DNA from: Fremontodendron californicum
Lineage: Eukaryota > Streptophyta > Magnoliopsida > Malvales > Malvaceae
DNA: 64,000 nucleotides
Assembly (NCBI GenBank): GCA_030761205.1
Contig: JAULJL010000001.1
Coordinates: forward strand, 32,497,145-32,561,144
Direction: 5' to 3'
Shown: piece after piece, positions 1 to 11,639 of the stretch
How the letters are laid out: every line of letters starts with the position of its first letter
Position numbering within the stretch: position 1 is the first letter of the stretch
The notes under the pieces: generated by a model
The model's database searches: none
What the model was told of the DNA's origin: nothing
What the model saw: only the letters and a program-made list of their open reading frames with translations
Translations under genes and position numbers: made by a program

Positions 1-375
1 TTTTTTTTATTTTTTATATAATAAATATATATTTTGTTTTTATATACTAATTTAATAAATATATAAATTTTATTATTATAAAATTTATTGGAAATAAATA
101 ATTACATGAATAATAAAAAATAAATACACCAATATTAGTTGATATATTTTTGTAATTTTTGTTAATAAAATTATTATTTGACATAAATATAATTTTAATT
201 ATTTATTAATTTTATAAATATCAAATAAACTAAAAATTTTATTCTATATATATACACATTTTAATCTAATGTTCTTAATAGTTATTTTATCTTCTCACTA
301 CAAATAATCTTACCGTCACTACTGTTTTTGAATCCATACACATATCTCACCATTGATTTTAATCTCACCGTTACA
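1..375 (-). repeat. partial copy of MITE-like family A, AT-rich
   Basis: The stretch is AT-rich. From about 240 onward it aligns with about 700-860 of the neighbouring element: the same run of tatatacacattttaatc, then CTCACCGTTAC-type motifs and an ACACATATCTCACCA block. It is therefore an older, truncated copy of the same family, and the next copy (383-1007) appears to have landed in or beside it. There is no coding potential. The outer end lies outside the window. Confidence 0.5.
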
Positions 376-382
376 CTACTAA

Positions 383-1007
383 GGCTTCATTTGGATTCCA
401 CTGCACGTCGGTGCGGTGGAATCCTGAAGCTAATTTAGAGGGAATTTTCCCCCCAACTGGTCGCACCGCCACCGGCCCCTCCATTTCAACTGGAGGGGCA
501 ACAGTCCAGTGCATAATTGGACCCCTGGTGGAGGGGGAAAACCCCCCTTTTACCCCCTCCACCATTTTTTTTTAAATTTTTAATTTTTTTAAAATTATTT
601 ATTATTTATTTTTTTAACATAAATATTTTTTAATTATTATTTAACATAAATATATATTTTAATATATATTTTATTATTTAATATAAAAATAATTTTAATA
701 ATTTTTAATTATTTATTATATATATACACATTTTAATCTAATGCCTTTAATGATCATTTTTCTTTCTCATTATAATTCATCTCACGGTCACCGCTGCATT
801 TGAATCCAAACACATATCTCACCACTAATTTTAATCTCACCGTTATAGTAACTAATCTCACTGCCATCGCTGTTTTTAATCTCACCGGAGCCAATTTCAT
901 CTCCCATCCAAATGGAGTCTAAATCTCACCGTTACAATAATTAATTTCACCTTCATAGCTGTTTTTAATCTCACCGAAATCAATTTTACCGCAATCTAAA
1001 TGGACCC
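383..1007 (-). mobile_element. MITE-like element, family A, left copy
   Basis: A non-coding element of about 625 bp. Its ends are imperfect inverted repeats: GGCTTCATTTGGAT on the left, and GGGTCCATTTAGAT when the right end is read on the other strand. Both ends abut TA/TAA-type flanks, so the exact TSD (TA or TAA) is ambiguous. Inside are repeated CTCACCG motifs, a GC-rich hairpin near 394-425, and a long AT-rich core. The reverse complement aligns along most of its length with 19593-20266. TIR and flank resemble PIF/Harbinger (Tourist-like) MITEs, but superfamily is not certain. The 182-codon-scale reading frame at 371-565 is not a gene. Confidence 0.55.
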
Positions 1008-2244
1008 TTAACACTTCAATTGCTCATTCATACCTTATGTCGCAACCTAAAAAAATAACGACGAGTCTCATCGCAAGACTTTATTATTCGTTAAGCGTGA
1101 CATTTAAAAAAAAAAAAAAAACCGAGGAAAAGTCGACTTAATTCCTCTAGAAATGAAGGTTTTGAAAATGACCTTAAAAAAGACATGGAGTCGCCACCAA
1201 TCTTTTTTAGCTAGGTGTGATCGGCCACCTATTAAAACCGGTTTTATAAAATATTTTAAAAATTAATTAAAACATTTTAAAAACCAATTTCAAGTCTGCG
1301 TTTTAAACCAGAGAAATCAAAGAAGCGGGTTCGGGAGTCGGTTACGTGCAGGGAAGGATTAGCACCCCCACAACGCCCGTATAAATCGGTACCTTATTAA
1401 TCGTGTGTTATCTCAAGTCTCGGTAAAAGTTGGTTTTAAATTTAGTATTTCAAGTTAATTCCCAATTTAAAAAAAAATAATTCCATTTTTTATTGAAAAT
1501 GATCCGGAATTTATAAATTCAAAATTTTCCTATATTCCCCAACAAACGTGGCAAAATATAGAAATTTTTATTAGTTTTGGAAAACTTTCCGAATCATTCT
1601 CTTTTTTGAAAGAAAGATATTCCTTTATTAATGATAATTGATGATATTCCCTCCAGCAAACCCGGTAGAGAACTCATTAATTATTTTAACTCGGGAATAT
1701 CTTTATATTTTTTATTGAAAACCATTATCTTTTTGAAAACATTTAAAATAAATGAATATGTATATGCATGACATAAATAAAATGACATAGCAAAATCTAA
1801 ATAACATAATGCAACCTAAATGACATGGCAAACATGAATGATATGGCATATAATTTAAATGACATGGAATAAAATAATGCTATCATATAATATGCATAAA
1901 AATAAAAATGCAATGCATGAAATGTATTTTTTCCTTTAATTAAGGAAATCCGTATATCTAAAAAGATATCCAGCTACCTTAGGAAAATATGTCAAATTAA
2001 ATATTCTAAAACCAAAATACTTTGTGATTGTTTGAAAACAATTTTGAAAAGCTTGAATTAACAATAAAAACTGGGCTAATTTTTTTTTTAAATGGCTCTA
2101 ATTTCCTAAGTTTAAAAAATCCGGACTTGACTACCTTTAACCCGGGACTTGAAAAACCATTTTAGAGTTTAAAAGGGCTTAGAAATCATCCTAAGTCAGT
2201 AGCTAACCCTCCTAATCAGCCCACTCTAAGTAAATTAACCAAAA

Positions 2245-2890
2245 CAGAAAATTGGTTTTTCTTTAAATTCAATTCTGACTCCACTGTCCAGTTTTAATAC
2301 ACGATTTTTTACCCTATTTTTAAAAATTCCAACAATTCTAAAAAAAATACTGGAGACTCAGGACATATAAAACTATACGAGAAAAAATCGGCTTAATTTT
2401 TTGATCAAAGATGAATTCCCAGAAAAACCAGAGATGTACGAGTTTTTGGAGGAGAAAAAACTGCTTTGTTTTTCTTTAAATTCAATTCTGACTCCACTGT
2501 CCAGTTTTAATCCACGATTTTTTATCCTATTTTTATAAATTCCAAAAATTCTAAAAAACATACTGGAGACTCAGGACATGTAAAACTACACGAAAACAAA
2601 TCGGCTTAATTTTCTGATCAAAGATGAATTCCCAGAAAAATCATAGATGTACGAGTTTTTGGAGGAGAAAAAAAACTGCTTTGTTTTTTCTTTAAATTCA
2701 ATTCTGACTCCACTGTCCAGTTTTAATCCACGATTTTTTACCCAATTTTTTAAACTTCCAAAAATTCTAAAAAAAATACTGGAGACTCAGGACATGTAAA
2801 ACTACATGAAAACAAATCGGCTTAATTTTCTGATCAAAGATGAATTCCCAGAAAAATCATAGATGTACGAGTTTTTGGAGGAGAAAAAAA
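2245..2890. repeat. tandem repeat inside left LTR, about 220 bp x 3
   Basis: Three successive units each contain the block CTGACTCCACTGTCCAG, then ACTGGAGACTCAGGACAT, then GATCAAAGATGAATTCCCAG. They run from about 2245 to 2890 and are nearly identical to one another. The open frame at 2373-2561 arises from this repeat and recurs at 16679-16867 in the other LTR. Confidence 0.9.
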
Positions 2891-5255
2891 CTGCTTTGCC
2901 AACACATTTTTGCTTTTGATAAAATCATTTAAAAACCAAAGTAAAAATATTTGAAACTCATAAAATGACTTGAAAGCAGTAGCTAGGACTCTTTGAAAGT
3001 TAGATAAAAATTGGCTAAATAAAAAAAATCACAAAGGTAGAGTAATCAATTTGACAAACTTAATTTTTCACAAGTGTGCTCAAGAGAGCATGATCTTGAA
3101 CCATTAATTGGCTCAAGTCATTATTCAAGTGGCATGAACATGAAATGCATGAAACAATGCAGCAAACATAATGCATGAAATGCATGGATCTAAACCTAAA
3201 TGTAAGGAAAATGCATGACACAAATAATATGGCCTAGACCTAACATGAACTTGCATGGCATTTAATGTAACCTAGACCTAAGACATGCATGGCATTTTCA
3301 CAAACACAAGGCATGCTTAATTCAAAAATCCAACCAAATATCATGCAAATGCAAAAACCTAACAACTAGCATGACAAAAATACAACACACAATGCAAAAC
3401 ACATGGAGTAGCCAAATGGCCCCAAGCTTCAACAAGCATGGCATTCTCACAAACACTTGGTATGCTAGCATGAAAAACTAAGTCATAACACAAAAATCAC
3501 ACAAGCATTTTCACAAACACCTAATATACTAAATCTAAAACATGCTCAAATTTAAACAACATAAAAACAGAAAATTAAAAATGCAAAAACATGATATCTA
3601 AGACATAAATGGCAATAAACAAAGCAACCAAATTAAATATAACTTAAGAACATGAAATAACATAATATTTAAAACATCAAAAATAAAGAAAATAGCATAA
3701 ACAATATGGTAAAATGAATCAAAAACAACAACTTAAAATAAATAATGTAGGCCATTTGGCCATGGTGAGTTTATTGTAAAAACAAAATGTAAAAAAAATA
3801 TACTTAAGAAAGGAAATGAAGGAAGAACAAGAAACATTATTTTAAAATGAAAACTCACCAAGTAGAGATTAAAATAGCAAAAAATAAGAATAGAAAATGA
3901 AAGTGCAAGAGTTGGTGCTCAAGAGCAACCTCAAGAAGCTAATATTTCAAGCTTTTCTCTTCAAACTTTCCTTTTTTTCTAAACTTTTCTTTTTTTGCTC
4001 TCAACCAAGAAGATAAAAAACTAAGAAAAACTAAGAGAAATCAACCAAAATGGAAAAGAAAAAACAAAATCTGCCTCCCCCCTTAGGGCTGGCAGAAAAT
4101 GATGCTTATATGGACTCCAAGATGTTGTCATTTTTGTGTAACCTAATTTCCATCAAATGGCCAATAATTCAAGATGAAAAGTCATGAAATTACCACCCTT
4201 AGATTAGCATCTCAGCCCTCTCAAATTACAGCTGTCCAAGAAAAATGTTGACATCTTTTTTCCAGCCCAACTCTGATTTTTTGAAGGGCCCAAAAAGCCC
4301 TTTTCGGTTGCTTGGGTGAAATGACCATTTTGCCCTCCCGGATGCAAAATAAATATCAAACGGGCTCCAAATTCAATTTTTCGTTTTTTAATACTTCCAA
4401 AATAATAAAATATTGAGTTCTGGAAGTTTTCAAAATTATCCGAGTCCGTTTGCTATTTATTTGGATTTTTTCTTCCCAAAATGTCCTTTTATGCCCCTAC
4501 TTTTTACCATTTTTTAAACGAGCTCCAAATCAAGATTTTTCTTCACCAATCTCTTCAAAATAATTAAAAAGTGTGATCTGGAAGTTTTCGTAATTTTTGG
4601 AGCTCATTTGGTATTTTTCCGGGATTTATCTTTTTGAATTACTGCATAAGAAGCCCGGGATTTGGCCATTTTGCAAACGAACTCGGAATCAAGATTTTCT
4701 TTTACCAAACTCTTTCAAATGATTTAAGAATGAGATTGACAAATTTTCCATAATTTTCGGTGTCCATTTGCTATTTTTCCCCAAATTTTCCAATTTTGCC
4801 CTTTAACCTCCGAAACCCGGTTTTGCTCAAAACAAGTCCGATTTTCAGATTTTCTTCAATTTGAGCCTTGGGCCATCCTTTTTAATCATTCCTCATCCAT
4901 TGGGGGCTTTGGTCTTACCAAGTCGGGCCATTTCTGTGATTCTTCCCGATTTCACCGAAATCCACTAAAAACCCTAATTCTCGGTTTTCTCCCGGATTGA
5001 CTTTTCTTTCGGTTTTTCTTGCAAGTGACTTCTCCATTACCCGTAGTCAGTGCTTATCTTTCATTTGGAACCTTCAATTTCGACCAGTTTGATCGTTTAA
5101 GCACTTTTCCCCAAATTTCTCGGATTAGGGTTTCTTTTCTACTGAATCTCCAAATCCCAACTTCCGAACTCCATATCTTTCAATGTAGACCTCGGATTAT
5201 CAAAATTCTTTCTCTATTTTTCAATTGAACTTAAAATCTTGATTTTGAAAGTGGG

Positions 5256-5323
5256 TTGACTTTTTCAGTAGTTGACTTTCTGGGGTTGACTTTTTCGGGG
5301 TTGACTTTTTTTCAAGTTTGACT
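5256..5323 (+). promoter_or_regulatory. cluster of five W-box-like TTGACT motifs in U3 of left LTR
   Basis: TTGACT occurs at 5256, 5272, 5286, 5301 and 5318, five times in 68 bp. TTGAC(C/T) is the WRKY-factor W-box core. The cluster lies about 135-200 bp inside the element-sense start of the LTR, the region expected to be U3. The same cluster is in the other LTR (19371-19437), and a diverged version is at 63571-63635. Binding and promoter activity are inferred, not shown. Confidence 0.5.
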
Positions 5324-5457
5324 TTTTATGCTCGCCCTCTTAAACTAAGTCTCGGAGTACCACCTGCAGGATGAAAACAGTCCTTTTATACTCGGAAACA
5401 TCAATATGGGAAGAAAACATACCTGTTTAGTGGCCCGGACAAAATTAGGTGTCTACA

Positions 5458-5470
5458 GCTGCCCCTCTTT
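5458..5470 (-). other. polypurine tract of the Tat/Ogre-type element
   Basis: On the minus strand the sequence AAAGAGGGGCAGC lies directly next to the element's 3' LTR. That is where the primer for plus-strand DNA synthesis is expected. Its position supports the minus orientation. Confidence 0.85.
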
Positions 5471-5529
5471 GGCTATTGCTGAGAATCAGGAATCAGGCAA
5501 AGATAAACCAACACTAATTTTGTACGGTC

Positions 5530-5715
5530 AGTGAAATCACATGGAAAGGAAAGGGGCTTTCTTTTTCATTTCTTCATTCATTTTTGCATTTTTGCATTTT
5601 CCATTTTTTATTTTTTATTTTATTTTCTATTTTTTTCATTTTTTCTCTTTTTTTCTCATTTTTTTTTATTTTTCTTTTTTTTGTTTTTTTTTTTGTTTTG
5701 TTTTTTTTTGAAAAC
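5530..5715. repeat. T-rich low-complexity tract
   Basis: An almost pure T and TTTTC/TTTTA tract near the 3' end of the element interior. The open frame here (Phe-rich) is a composition artefact. Confidence 0.8.
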
Positions 5716-5859
5716 AGTAAATTGAAGATTTGTCCTTAAATTGAATTCCCTGACTAATCAAGGCTCGATTCGTCTTAAGGAAACGAATTCGATTTGCAAG
5801 AAAGGAAACGACCTCGACGATGTTCTCGGGGCCTTAACCTTTCTTGTTCTCAGCTGTGT

Positions 5860-7370
5860 TTAAAATTCTGGATATCTCCTCCAGAAGCTTCGGCTATCAC
5901 CACCAAAGTCTTGCTCATTTTTTTAAAATGTAAAAATTCTGGGTATCACCTCCAGAAACTTCAGCTATCACCACCGAAGACTTTTTACCTTTTCAAAGGA
6001 TTTTAAAACTCTGGATATCTCCTCCAGAAGCTTCAGCTATCACCACCGAAGTCTTGCTCATTTTTAAAACTGTAAAATTCTGGGTATCATCTCCAGAAGC
6101 TTCAGCTATCACCACCGAAGACTCTCTACCTTTTCAAAGGACTTTAAAAAAAACTTTGGATATCTCCACCAGAGGCTTCAGCTATCACCACCGAAGACTT
6201 GTTCATAAATAAAAAAAGTACTTCGACGATGATTTCGGGGCTCGACTTGCCTTAAGGAAACGAAATCGATTATACCTGAAAGCTTTAAGAGATGATGCAA
6301 ATGCTTCATGATGCAAATGCAAATGTCTTTTGTTGATGCAAACGCTTCTTGATGTAGATGCAAATGACTTAGATTGGTGCAAATGTCTTTGATGCAAATG
6401 TAAATGACTTGATTTGATGCAAACTTTCTTGATGCAGATTCAACTAACTTAGATTGATGCAAATGCTTCTTGATGTAGATGCACATGTTGAATAAAATTT
6501 TGGATAACTCCTCCAAAAGAAGATTTCTCATTTTTCAAAATTCTAAAACCCTGGATATCTCCACCAGAGGCTTCATCTATCACCACCGAAGTCTTGCTCA
6601 CTTTTAAAACTGTAAAATTCTGGATATCCCCACCAGAAGCTTTGGCTATCACCACCAAAAACTTGCTCAATATAAAATTCTAGATAACTCATCTAGAAGA
6701 AGATTTCTCATGTTTCAAAATTATAAAACCCTGGATATCTCCACCAGAGGCTTCAGCTATCACCACCGAAGACTTATTCACTTTTAAAAACTGTAAAATT
6801 CTGGATATCCCCACCAGAAGCTTTGGCTATCACCACCAAAGACTTGCTCATTGTAAAATTCTGGGTAACTCCTTCAGAATAAAATTTCTCATTTTTCAAA
6901 ATTATAAAACCCTGGATATCTCCACCAGAGGCTTCAGCTATCACTACCGAAGACTTGTTCACTTTTAAAACTGTAAAATTCTGGATATCCCCACCAGAAG
7001 GTTTGGCTATCACCACCAAAGACTTGCTCATTGTAAAATTCTGGGTAACTCCTTCAGAATAAAATTTCTCATTTTTCAAAATTATAAAACCCTGGATATC
7101 TCCACTAGAGGCTTCAGCTATCACCACTGAAGACTTGTTCACTTTTAAAACTGCAAAATTCTGGATATCACCACCAGAAGCTTTGGCTATCACCACCAAA
7201 GACTTGCTCATTGTAAAATTCTGGGTAACTCCTTCAGAATAAAATTTTTCATGTTTTCAAAATTATAAAACCCTGGATATCTCCACCAGAGGCTTCAGCT
7301 ATCACCACCGAAGACTTGTTCACTTTTAAAATTGTAAAATTCTGGATATCACCACCAGAAGCTTTGAGAA
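5860..7370 (-). repeat. tandem array in the interior, 60-90-bp subunits and a 180-bp higher-order unit
   Basis: Blocks such as CTGGATATC(T/A)CCACCAGA followed by GGCTATCACCACC(G/A)AAGA recur throughout. From about 6700 to 7370 they form a regular 180-bp unit, for example at 6791, 6971 and 7151. Because 180 is a multiple of 3, a frame on the element's sense strand stays open at 6774-7211 and reads as 60-residue repeats containing SLVVIAKASGGDIQNF. Tandem arrays between coding region and 3' LTR are known in Tat/Ogre elements. I see no evidence that this frame is translated. Confidence 0.85.
6285..6490. repeat. GATGCAAATG short-repeat block 1
   Basis: Many degenerate copies of GATGCAAATG and close variants (GATGCAAACG, GATGTAGATG) lie in and around the 180-bp array. 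The His/Leu-rich frames here are by-products. Confidence 0.75.
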
Positions 7371-7760
7371 ATGATGCAGATGCATATGTCTTTTAACAAG
7401 GTGCTCATGCTTCATGGTGCAAATGTAAAATATTTCTTAGTGCAAATGCAAATGGCCTGGATTGATGCCCATGTTTCATGATGCAGATGCCCCTACTAAT
7501 TGTGTTCATGTAACTGGTTTATGAATGGTGTAACTACAATTACCACACAATAATGAAAATGCAATGATTCTAGAAATGATGCAATTGCTTGAGATGACAC
7601 AAATGCGAATTCCATGAAGAATGTAAATGTAAAGGTAAAATGCAGATGCTTATGGAATAATGCCAATGCAAATACCCATGAATGATGCAAATGCTTGCCG
7701 ACACTGTGCAGATGCAAAAGCTCGATAAAGAGATGTGTGCTCATGAGTGATGCAAATGCC
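7370..7760. repeat. GATGCAAATG short-repeat block 2
   Basis: This is the same degenerate GATGCAAATG motif as at 6285-6490, starting where the 180-bp array stops. It includes variants such as GGTGCAAATG and GATGCAGATG. The frame at 7496-7834 (HLHF-rich) is produced by the repeat. Confidence 0.7.
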
Positions 7761-10202
7761 CCCGGTTGTTCTTCTAGACTTTGGCTTAGCCTTTCAAATT
7801 CATTTTTCCTCTTCAAATCAGAGTATATCTTCAATTCATTTTGGCTATTCTCTTTGCCCCAACAGTTTTCAAACTTTCATCAACAGAGATCTGAACTGGG
7901 TTCGATATCTTCTTCTCATATCTGGAAGTCAGGATCTATCCTGGCAGTTCTATACCTTTGGGTTAGAAAAACCCTTGTCTCATGTCAACATCAAAAATGG
8001 GTATTTCAAAAATATTTTTATTTTCTCTTTTTGAAAAACAATTTTTCTTATCTAAGGAAAACTTCTAAGCCAAAAATTTTAACTCCACAGTGTATGATGT
8101 ACAAATCTTTTGATGACTGATGATCACTGTTAGAAATTTCTCTTAAGTATCAATATGGTTTTTTCAACTGGGTTTGGCAAGGCTTGGTATAACAAGATTC
8201 TGTCTTTTCCAGGAAAACTTCATGACAAAAATGTATATCCCTTCTAGGCTCACAAATGGAACAGTTTTTATAAATCATGAATTCATTGGGAAACAAACAA
8301 ATTCAACATTCTTGTAGTTTCCAATATCAAAGTATTTTGACAAGCGTCAAGATTGGCCGGGATGTTTAAACCAGAAAGTTTAATCTTGGAGAAAAAAAAG
8401 TTTCAGTTTTTGAAGACAATCCTTTGAATGAGAGTTGGCAATTTGGGGGTTCAAGAATTCCTAGATGTTCCTCGATGACCACTCCTTTAATAAGATCTTT
8501 TCTTTTGGGGTATCGGCACTATCATAGATGGCATCGAAAATTTCCAAATTTACTCTAGACCGCCCATTTTCGGGTTTTCGCCCTAGAGTCCCCTTCTTTC
8601 CATATATATATATATATTTTTACCATACACTTGAGAATTCTAAATTCTTCCTTAGTGAAATGATAATTTGATGAAATGGGATAAAATCTAAGGAAAAACC
8701 TTTCAAATTAAATATTCATGCTTGATCAAAATGGACTTTTAAAGCACGTAATGTAGGCCATGGCTCAGGGTTCAGAAAGAAAGGATAAATAGGCCCAAAA
8801 TATGTGTTTGAGGGTAATCAGATCAAGGATCATTTCTTGAGGAGGATTCTCTTTGAAGCATTTGTCCCTTCTTGGATATTTCTTTCCTTTTGACTTTTGT
8901 GACTTTCTTTCCTCGCTCTTGGCTTTCAATTTGCCATGTATTTCACACATTTTGTTTTCTTTTTTATTGTGTTTTTTTTTTGTTTCTCTTGGCTTTCATT
9001 TCGCCATCTTTTCCTCTTCTTTTTTCTTTGACAGAGTGCGCCCGTATTTATTCGGGGATCCATTTGCTTTTTGTCTATCCTTGAGCTGTCACTCATTTCT
9101 CAATGATCTTTGAAAAGATCTTTCCTCGCATTTGCCCCCCCAGTATAGAGGGTAATCCTTGATCAGGGTTCAAAGAAGAAAGAATTCTTTTGGCTCAAAA
9201 GGGGTGACTATGGAAATTTCTTTTTGTGCGAAAGGGATATGAAAGATGGCCATTTCTCATGTCAAGCACAAATATTCACATTGAAAAGCAATCCCCACGG
9301 GAAATAAATATTCAGAATTTTATTTTGCACTTTGGAATCATCCGAACTCTCATATGCATGATATCACGATTTTTCTTTTTCTTTTTTTCTTTTTTTTTTT
9401 GTTTTTTTCGTCGCATGCCCCCAATGATTCATGCATTAGCCCCTCATTCTTCACTATGTATCCATCATTTCCACATATGATGCCCCAATTTGATTAACCA
9501 TGCGAATTTGTATCAACGAGGAACATCGCAAGTCTAGGTCTGCTTTGAAAAGGCTGATTTTCCAATCTGAGTTCTTTGAAGAGACAAGGAAAACATGACC
9601 CAAAAACAGGTTTTCTCTGGGACAAGGGATAATCTAGTTTAATCATTGTGCCCCAAGGTGTCAATCATGAAGTGATGTCTGGGCAATTAGTGTTTTGTGG
9701 TCATTGGGAAAGGTCATGAATGGTTTTAGCACAATCCTGACACACACCAAATTATCAAAATCTGGATTCTTGAAAGAATGTCTCATTTGTTTGATTTTCA
9801 AGGAATTTGAAAATTTTCAAAAAAGTTCGTTCCTTTGTTCATAGCCTAGACTAAGATCTACGTCTTTGCTTATTCTGTGATGACAATGGTTTTATGAAGT
9901 CAAATCATTTATATTCCTTGAAGCATTAGGTCTTTCAAGTGGTTTCGGTTCAAAAGATTTAGGCTTAGGAAAGCCTAAAAGAGAGGGCTGAAGGTATTGG
10001 GTCATTTCTAACGATGATCATCAATTTTCTTGAGACTATCCATCACTAAAAATTCCTTAATGCTTGTTTTTGCAAATTCAAGTTATTGTTGAAACACAAC
10101 AAACACAAAGCATTTAAAATACAAAATTCATTTAATTAACATGAGACAAGTGCTTTCCTCATCACAGTGTATAGAACTACATGTGTCAAAAACCTAATGT
10201 GA
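7760..10202. other. non-coding interior between gag and the tandem arrays
   Basis: This 2.4-kb stretch lies where pol would be expected. I find no RT, RNase H, integrase or protease motif on either strand. There are T-rich tracts (for example about 8900-9050 and 9360-9410) and a short AT dinucleotide run near 8604. The short frames at 7695-8120 and 8853-9113 carry no recognisable domain. The absence of pol remnants suggests clean loss rather than slow decay. Confidence 0.7.
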
Positions 10203-11561
10203 TCATGCACAATGTTTCTTATGACACTTGACTTCCCCATCTTCAAAACTTATCGAACCAGCCTTGATGAGATCTCTGACCTTGTACTTCAAAGCGGGGC
10301 AGTTCTCTGTTGAGTGACCTTGATTGCCAGAATGGTACCCACAACACTCATTAGCATCATACCAGCTCGAATAAGGGGGCTTCAGAGGCGCTATTTGCAT
10401 GGGTGTCACAAGGTGATTCTGGATGAGTTGAGGTAGTATGTCACTGTATGTCATAGGAATCGGGTCAACCGGATTTCTTTTTCGCTTTTTATGCCCCTTT
10501 CGATTATCCCCAAGGGTGTTCGATTGATAGACAGATGTAAATTCTGGTATATTTGCAGTCATTGGTTGGTAGGGATAAAAACCATGAGAGACATTATTCA
10601 GGGTAGAGTAAAATGGCTGATATGAGGAGAATTGGGGAGGTGGGGCAAAGTCTTCCACGACTTGGTTATCTTCCTTTTTCTTTTCAGATGCCCCCTTGTT
10701 CTTGGTATTGGATGTTCTTTCTCCATCAATTTTCCTATCCTTGATAGCATTCTCAATCATCTCCCCTGAAATTACCATGTCTGAAAAATTATTTGTGATG
10801 TTGCCAACAAGTATATCATAGTACGGGGCCTGCAGTGTATTCACAAAAAGGACAGTGGTTTCCTTCTGAGTTAAGGGCGGTTGTACTTGGACGGCCAGGC
10901 TCATCCACCGTTGCACATATTCTTTGAAGCTCTCAGTAGCTCTTTTCTTCATATTTTGCAAGGTGAGACGGTCAAGCGCCGTGTCAGTCATATGCTTGTA
11001 CTGGTTTAGAAAAACCCTAGCCAGGTCATTCCAAGAGTGAATCTGATCCTTGCTCAACTGACTATACCACCTAATTGCGGATCCGTTGAGGCTATCTTGA
11101 AAGTAGTGAATCAAAAGCTTATCATTATCTATATGACTTGTCATCTTCCGGCAGAACATAGTGATGTGGGCTGATGGATCAGTCGTCCCGTCATATTTCA
11201 CGAAGTCAGGGATCTTGAACTTAGGAGGAATGACTAAATCGAAGACCAAGCATCGTTCTTTCGCCTCCACACTCCCTAATACGTCTGCATTTTCTACTGC
11301 TCGGAGCCTTTCATCTAGCAACTGATATTTCCCTTGGGAATCTGTCAACTCAACCTCATTTACTGCAACCCTTTTCAACTTGGCCTGTTCAGCTGGATCA
11401 TTTGAGTTTAGGACATTGACGGGGTTAACAGTGTTCTGGGCATCACTTATTGCGACCTCATCTTGGCCCTTTTGTACCTCTAACCCTTCTCCGACGACAA
11501 AGTTTTCGGTGTATCCTTTTCCCTTGATTACGGCAGACATTAGCTCCATCAGTTTAGTCAT
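10203..11561 (-). CDS. gag: Gag polyprotein of the Tat/Ogre-type element
   Basis: A 452-residue open frame with no internal stop. Residues about 111-275 match the Retrotrans_gag core: a start like PPKFKIPDFVKYDGTTDP, then a conserved W at 165 within IRWYSQL, and F-EYV-RW near 212-219. Residues 364-435 form the tail typical of Tat Gags: DPIPMTYSDILPQLIQNH, then a degenerate zinc knuckle (C407, H410, H416, C421) and a K-V-LI motif. Gag would build the virus-like particle and bind element RNA. The annotated start is at 11561. An upstream frame from about 11618 encodes a Glu/Arg-rich coiled coil (MEDEQVARMEKMEREQ) ending in a stop one base out of register, so the true N terminus may be longer, through a frameshift or splicing. 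No protease follows. Confidence 0.88.
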   Translation of the reverse strand: MTKLMELMSAVIKGKGYTENFVVGEGLEVQKGQDEVAISDAQNTVNPVNVLNSNDPAEQAKLKRVAVNEVELTDSQGKYQLLDERLRAVENADVLGSVEAKERCLVFDLVIPPKFKIPDFVKYDGTTDPSAHITMFCRKMTSHIDNDKLLIHYFQDSLNGSAIRWYSQLSKDQIHSWNDLARVFLNQYKHMTDTALDRLTLQNMKKRATESFKEYVQRWMSLAVQVQPPLTQKETTVLFVNTLQAPYYDILVGNITNNFSDMVISGEMIENAIKDRKIDGERTSNTKNKGASEKKKEDNQVVEDFAPPPQFSSYQPFYSTLNNVSHGFYPYQPMTANIPEFTSVYQSNTLGDNRKGHKKRKRNPVDPIPMTYSDILPQLIQNHLVTPMQIAPLKPPYSSWYDANECCGYHSGNQGHSTENCPALKYKVRDLIKAGSISFEDGEVKCHKKHCA

Positions 11562-11639
11562 CTGAGCTGTTCTCGCAATTCTCTCTGTTCCCTTTCCATT
11601 TTTTCCATTCGGGCAACTTGTTCATCCTCCATAGCACCA

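Larger units (their letters stand above)
1038..5457 (-). repeat. left LTR (the element's 3' LTR), 4420 bp
   Basis: Starts TGTCGCAACC and ends GTGTCTACA on the plus strand, which gives TG...CA termini in element sense. It aligns almost base for base with 15352-19572. It contains three roughly 220-bp internal tandem units (2245-2890) and a cluster of TTGACT motifs near the element-sense start. The open frame at 5019-5228 is antisense to the LTR and only reflects shared LTR sequence. Confidence 0.95.

Noticed and set aside
371..565. 64-codon minus-strand open frame in the left MITE
   Set aside because: It lies in the GC-rich end of a non-coding MITE, has no domain and no counterpart in the other copy.
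5019..5228. Open frame in the LTR, repeated at 19134-19343 and 63632-63892
   Set aside because: It is antisense to the element and conserved only because the LTRs are homologous. No start context or domain.
6700..7370. CRISPR-like or satellite-type direct repeats
   Set aside because: The repeats are contiguous with no unique spacers, in a plant retroelement interior. A tandem array is the right description.
7695..8120. 141-codon plus-strand frame as a possible antisense gene of the Tat/Ogre-type element
   Set aside because: It has no recognisable motif, low-complexity Phe/Ser composition, and no resemblance to the antisense gene of the Tat-like element.
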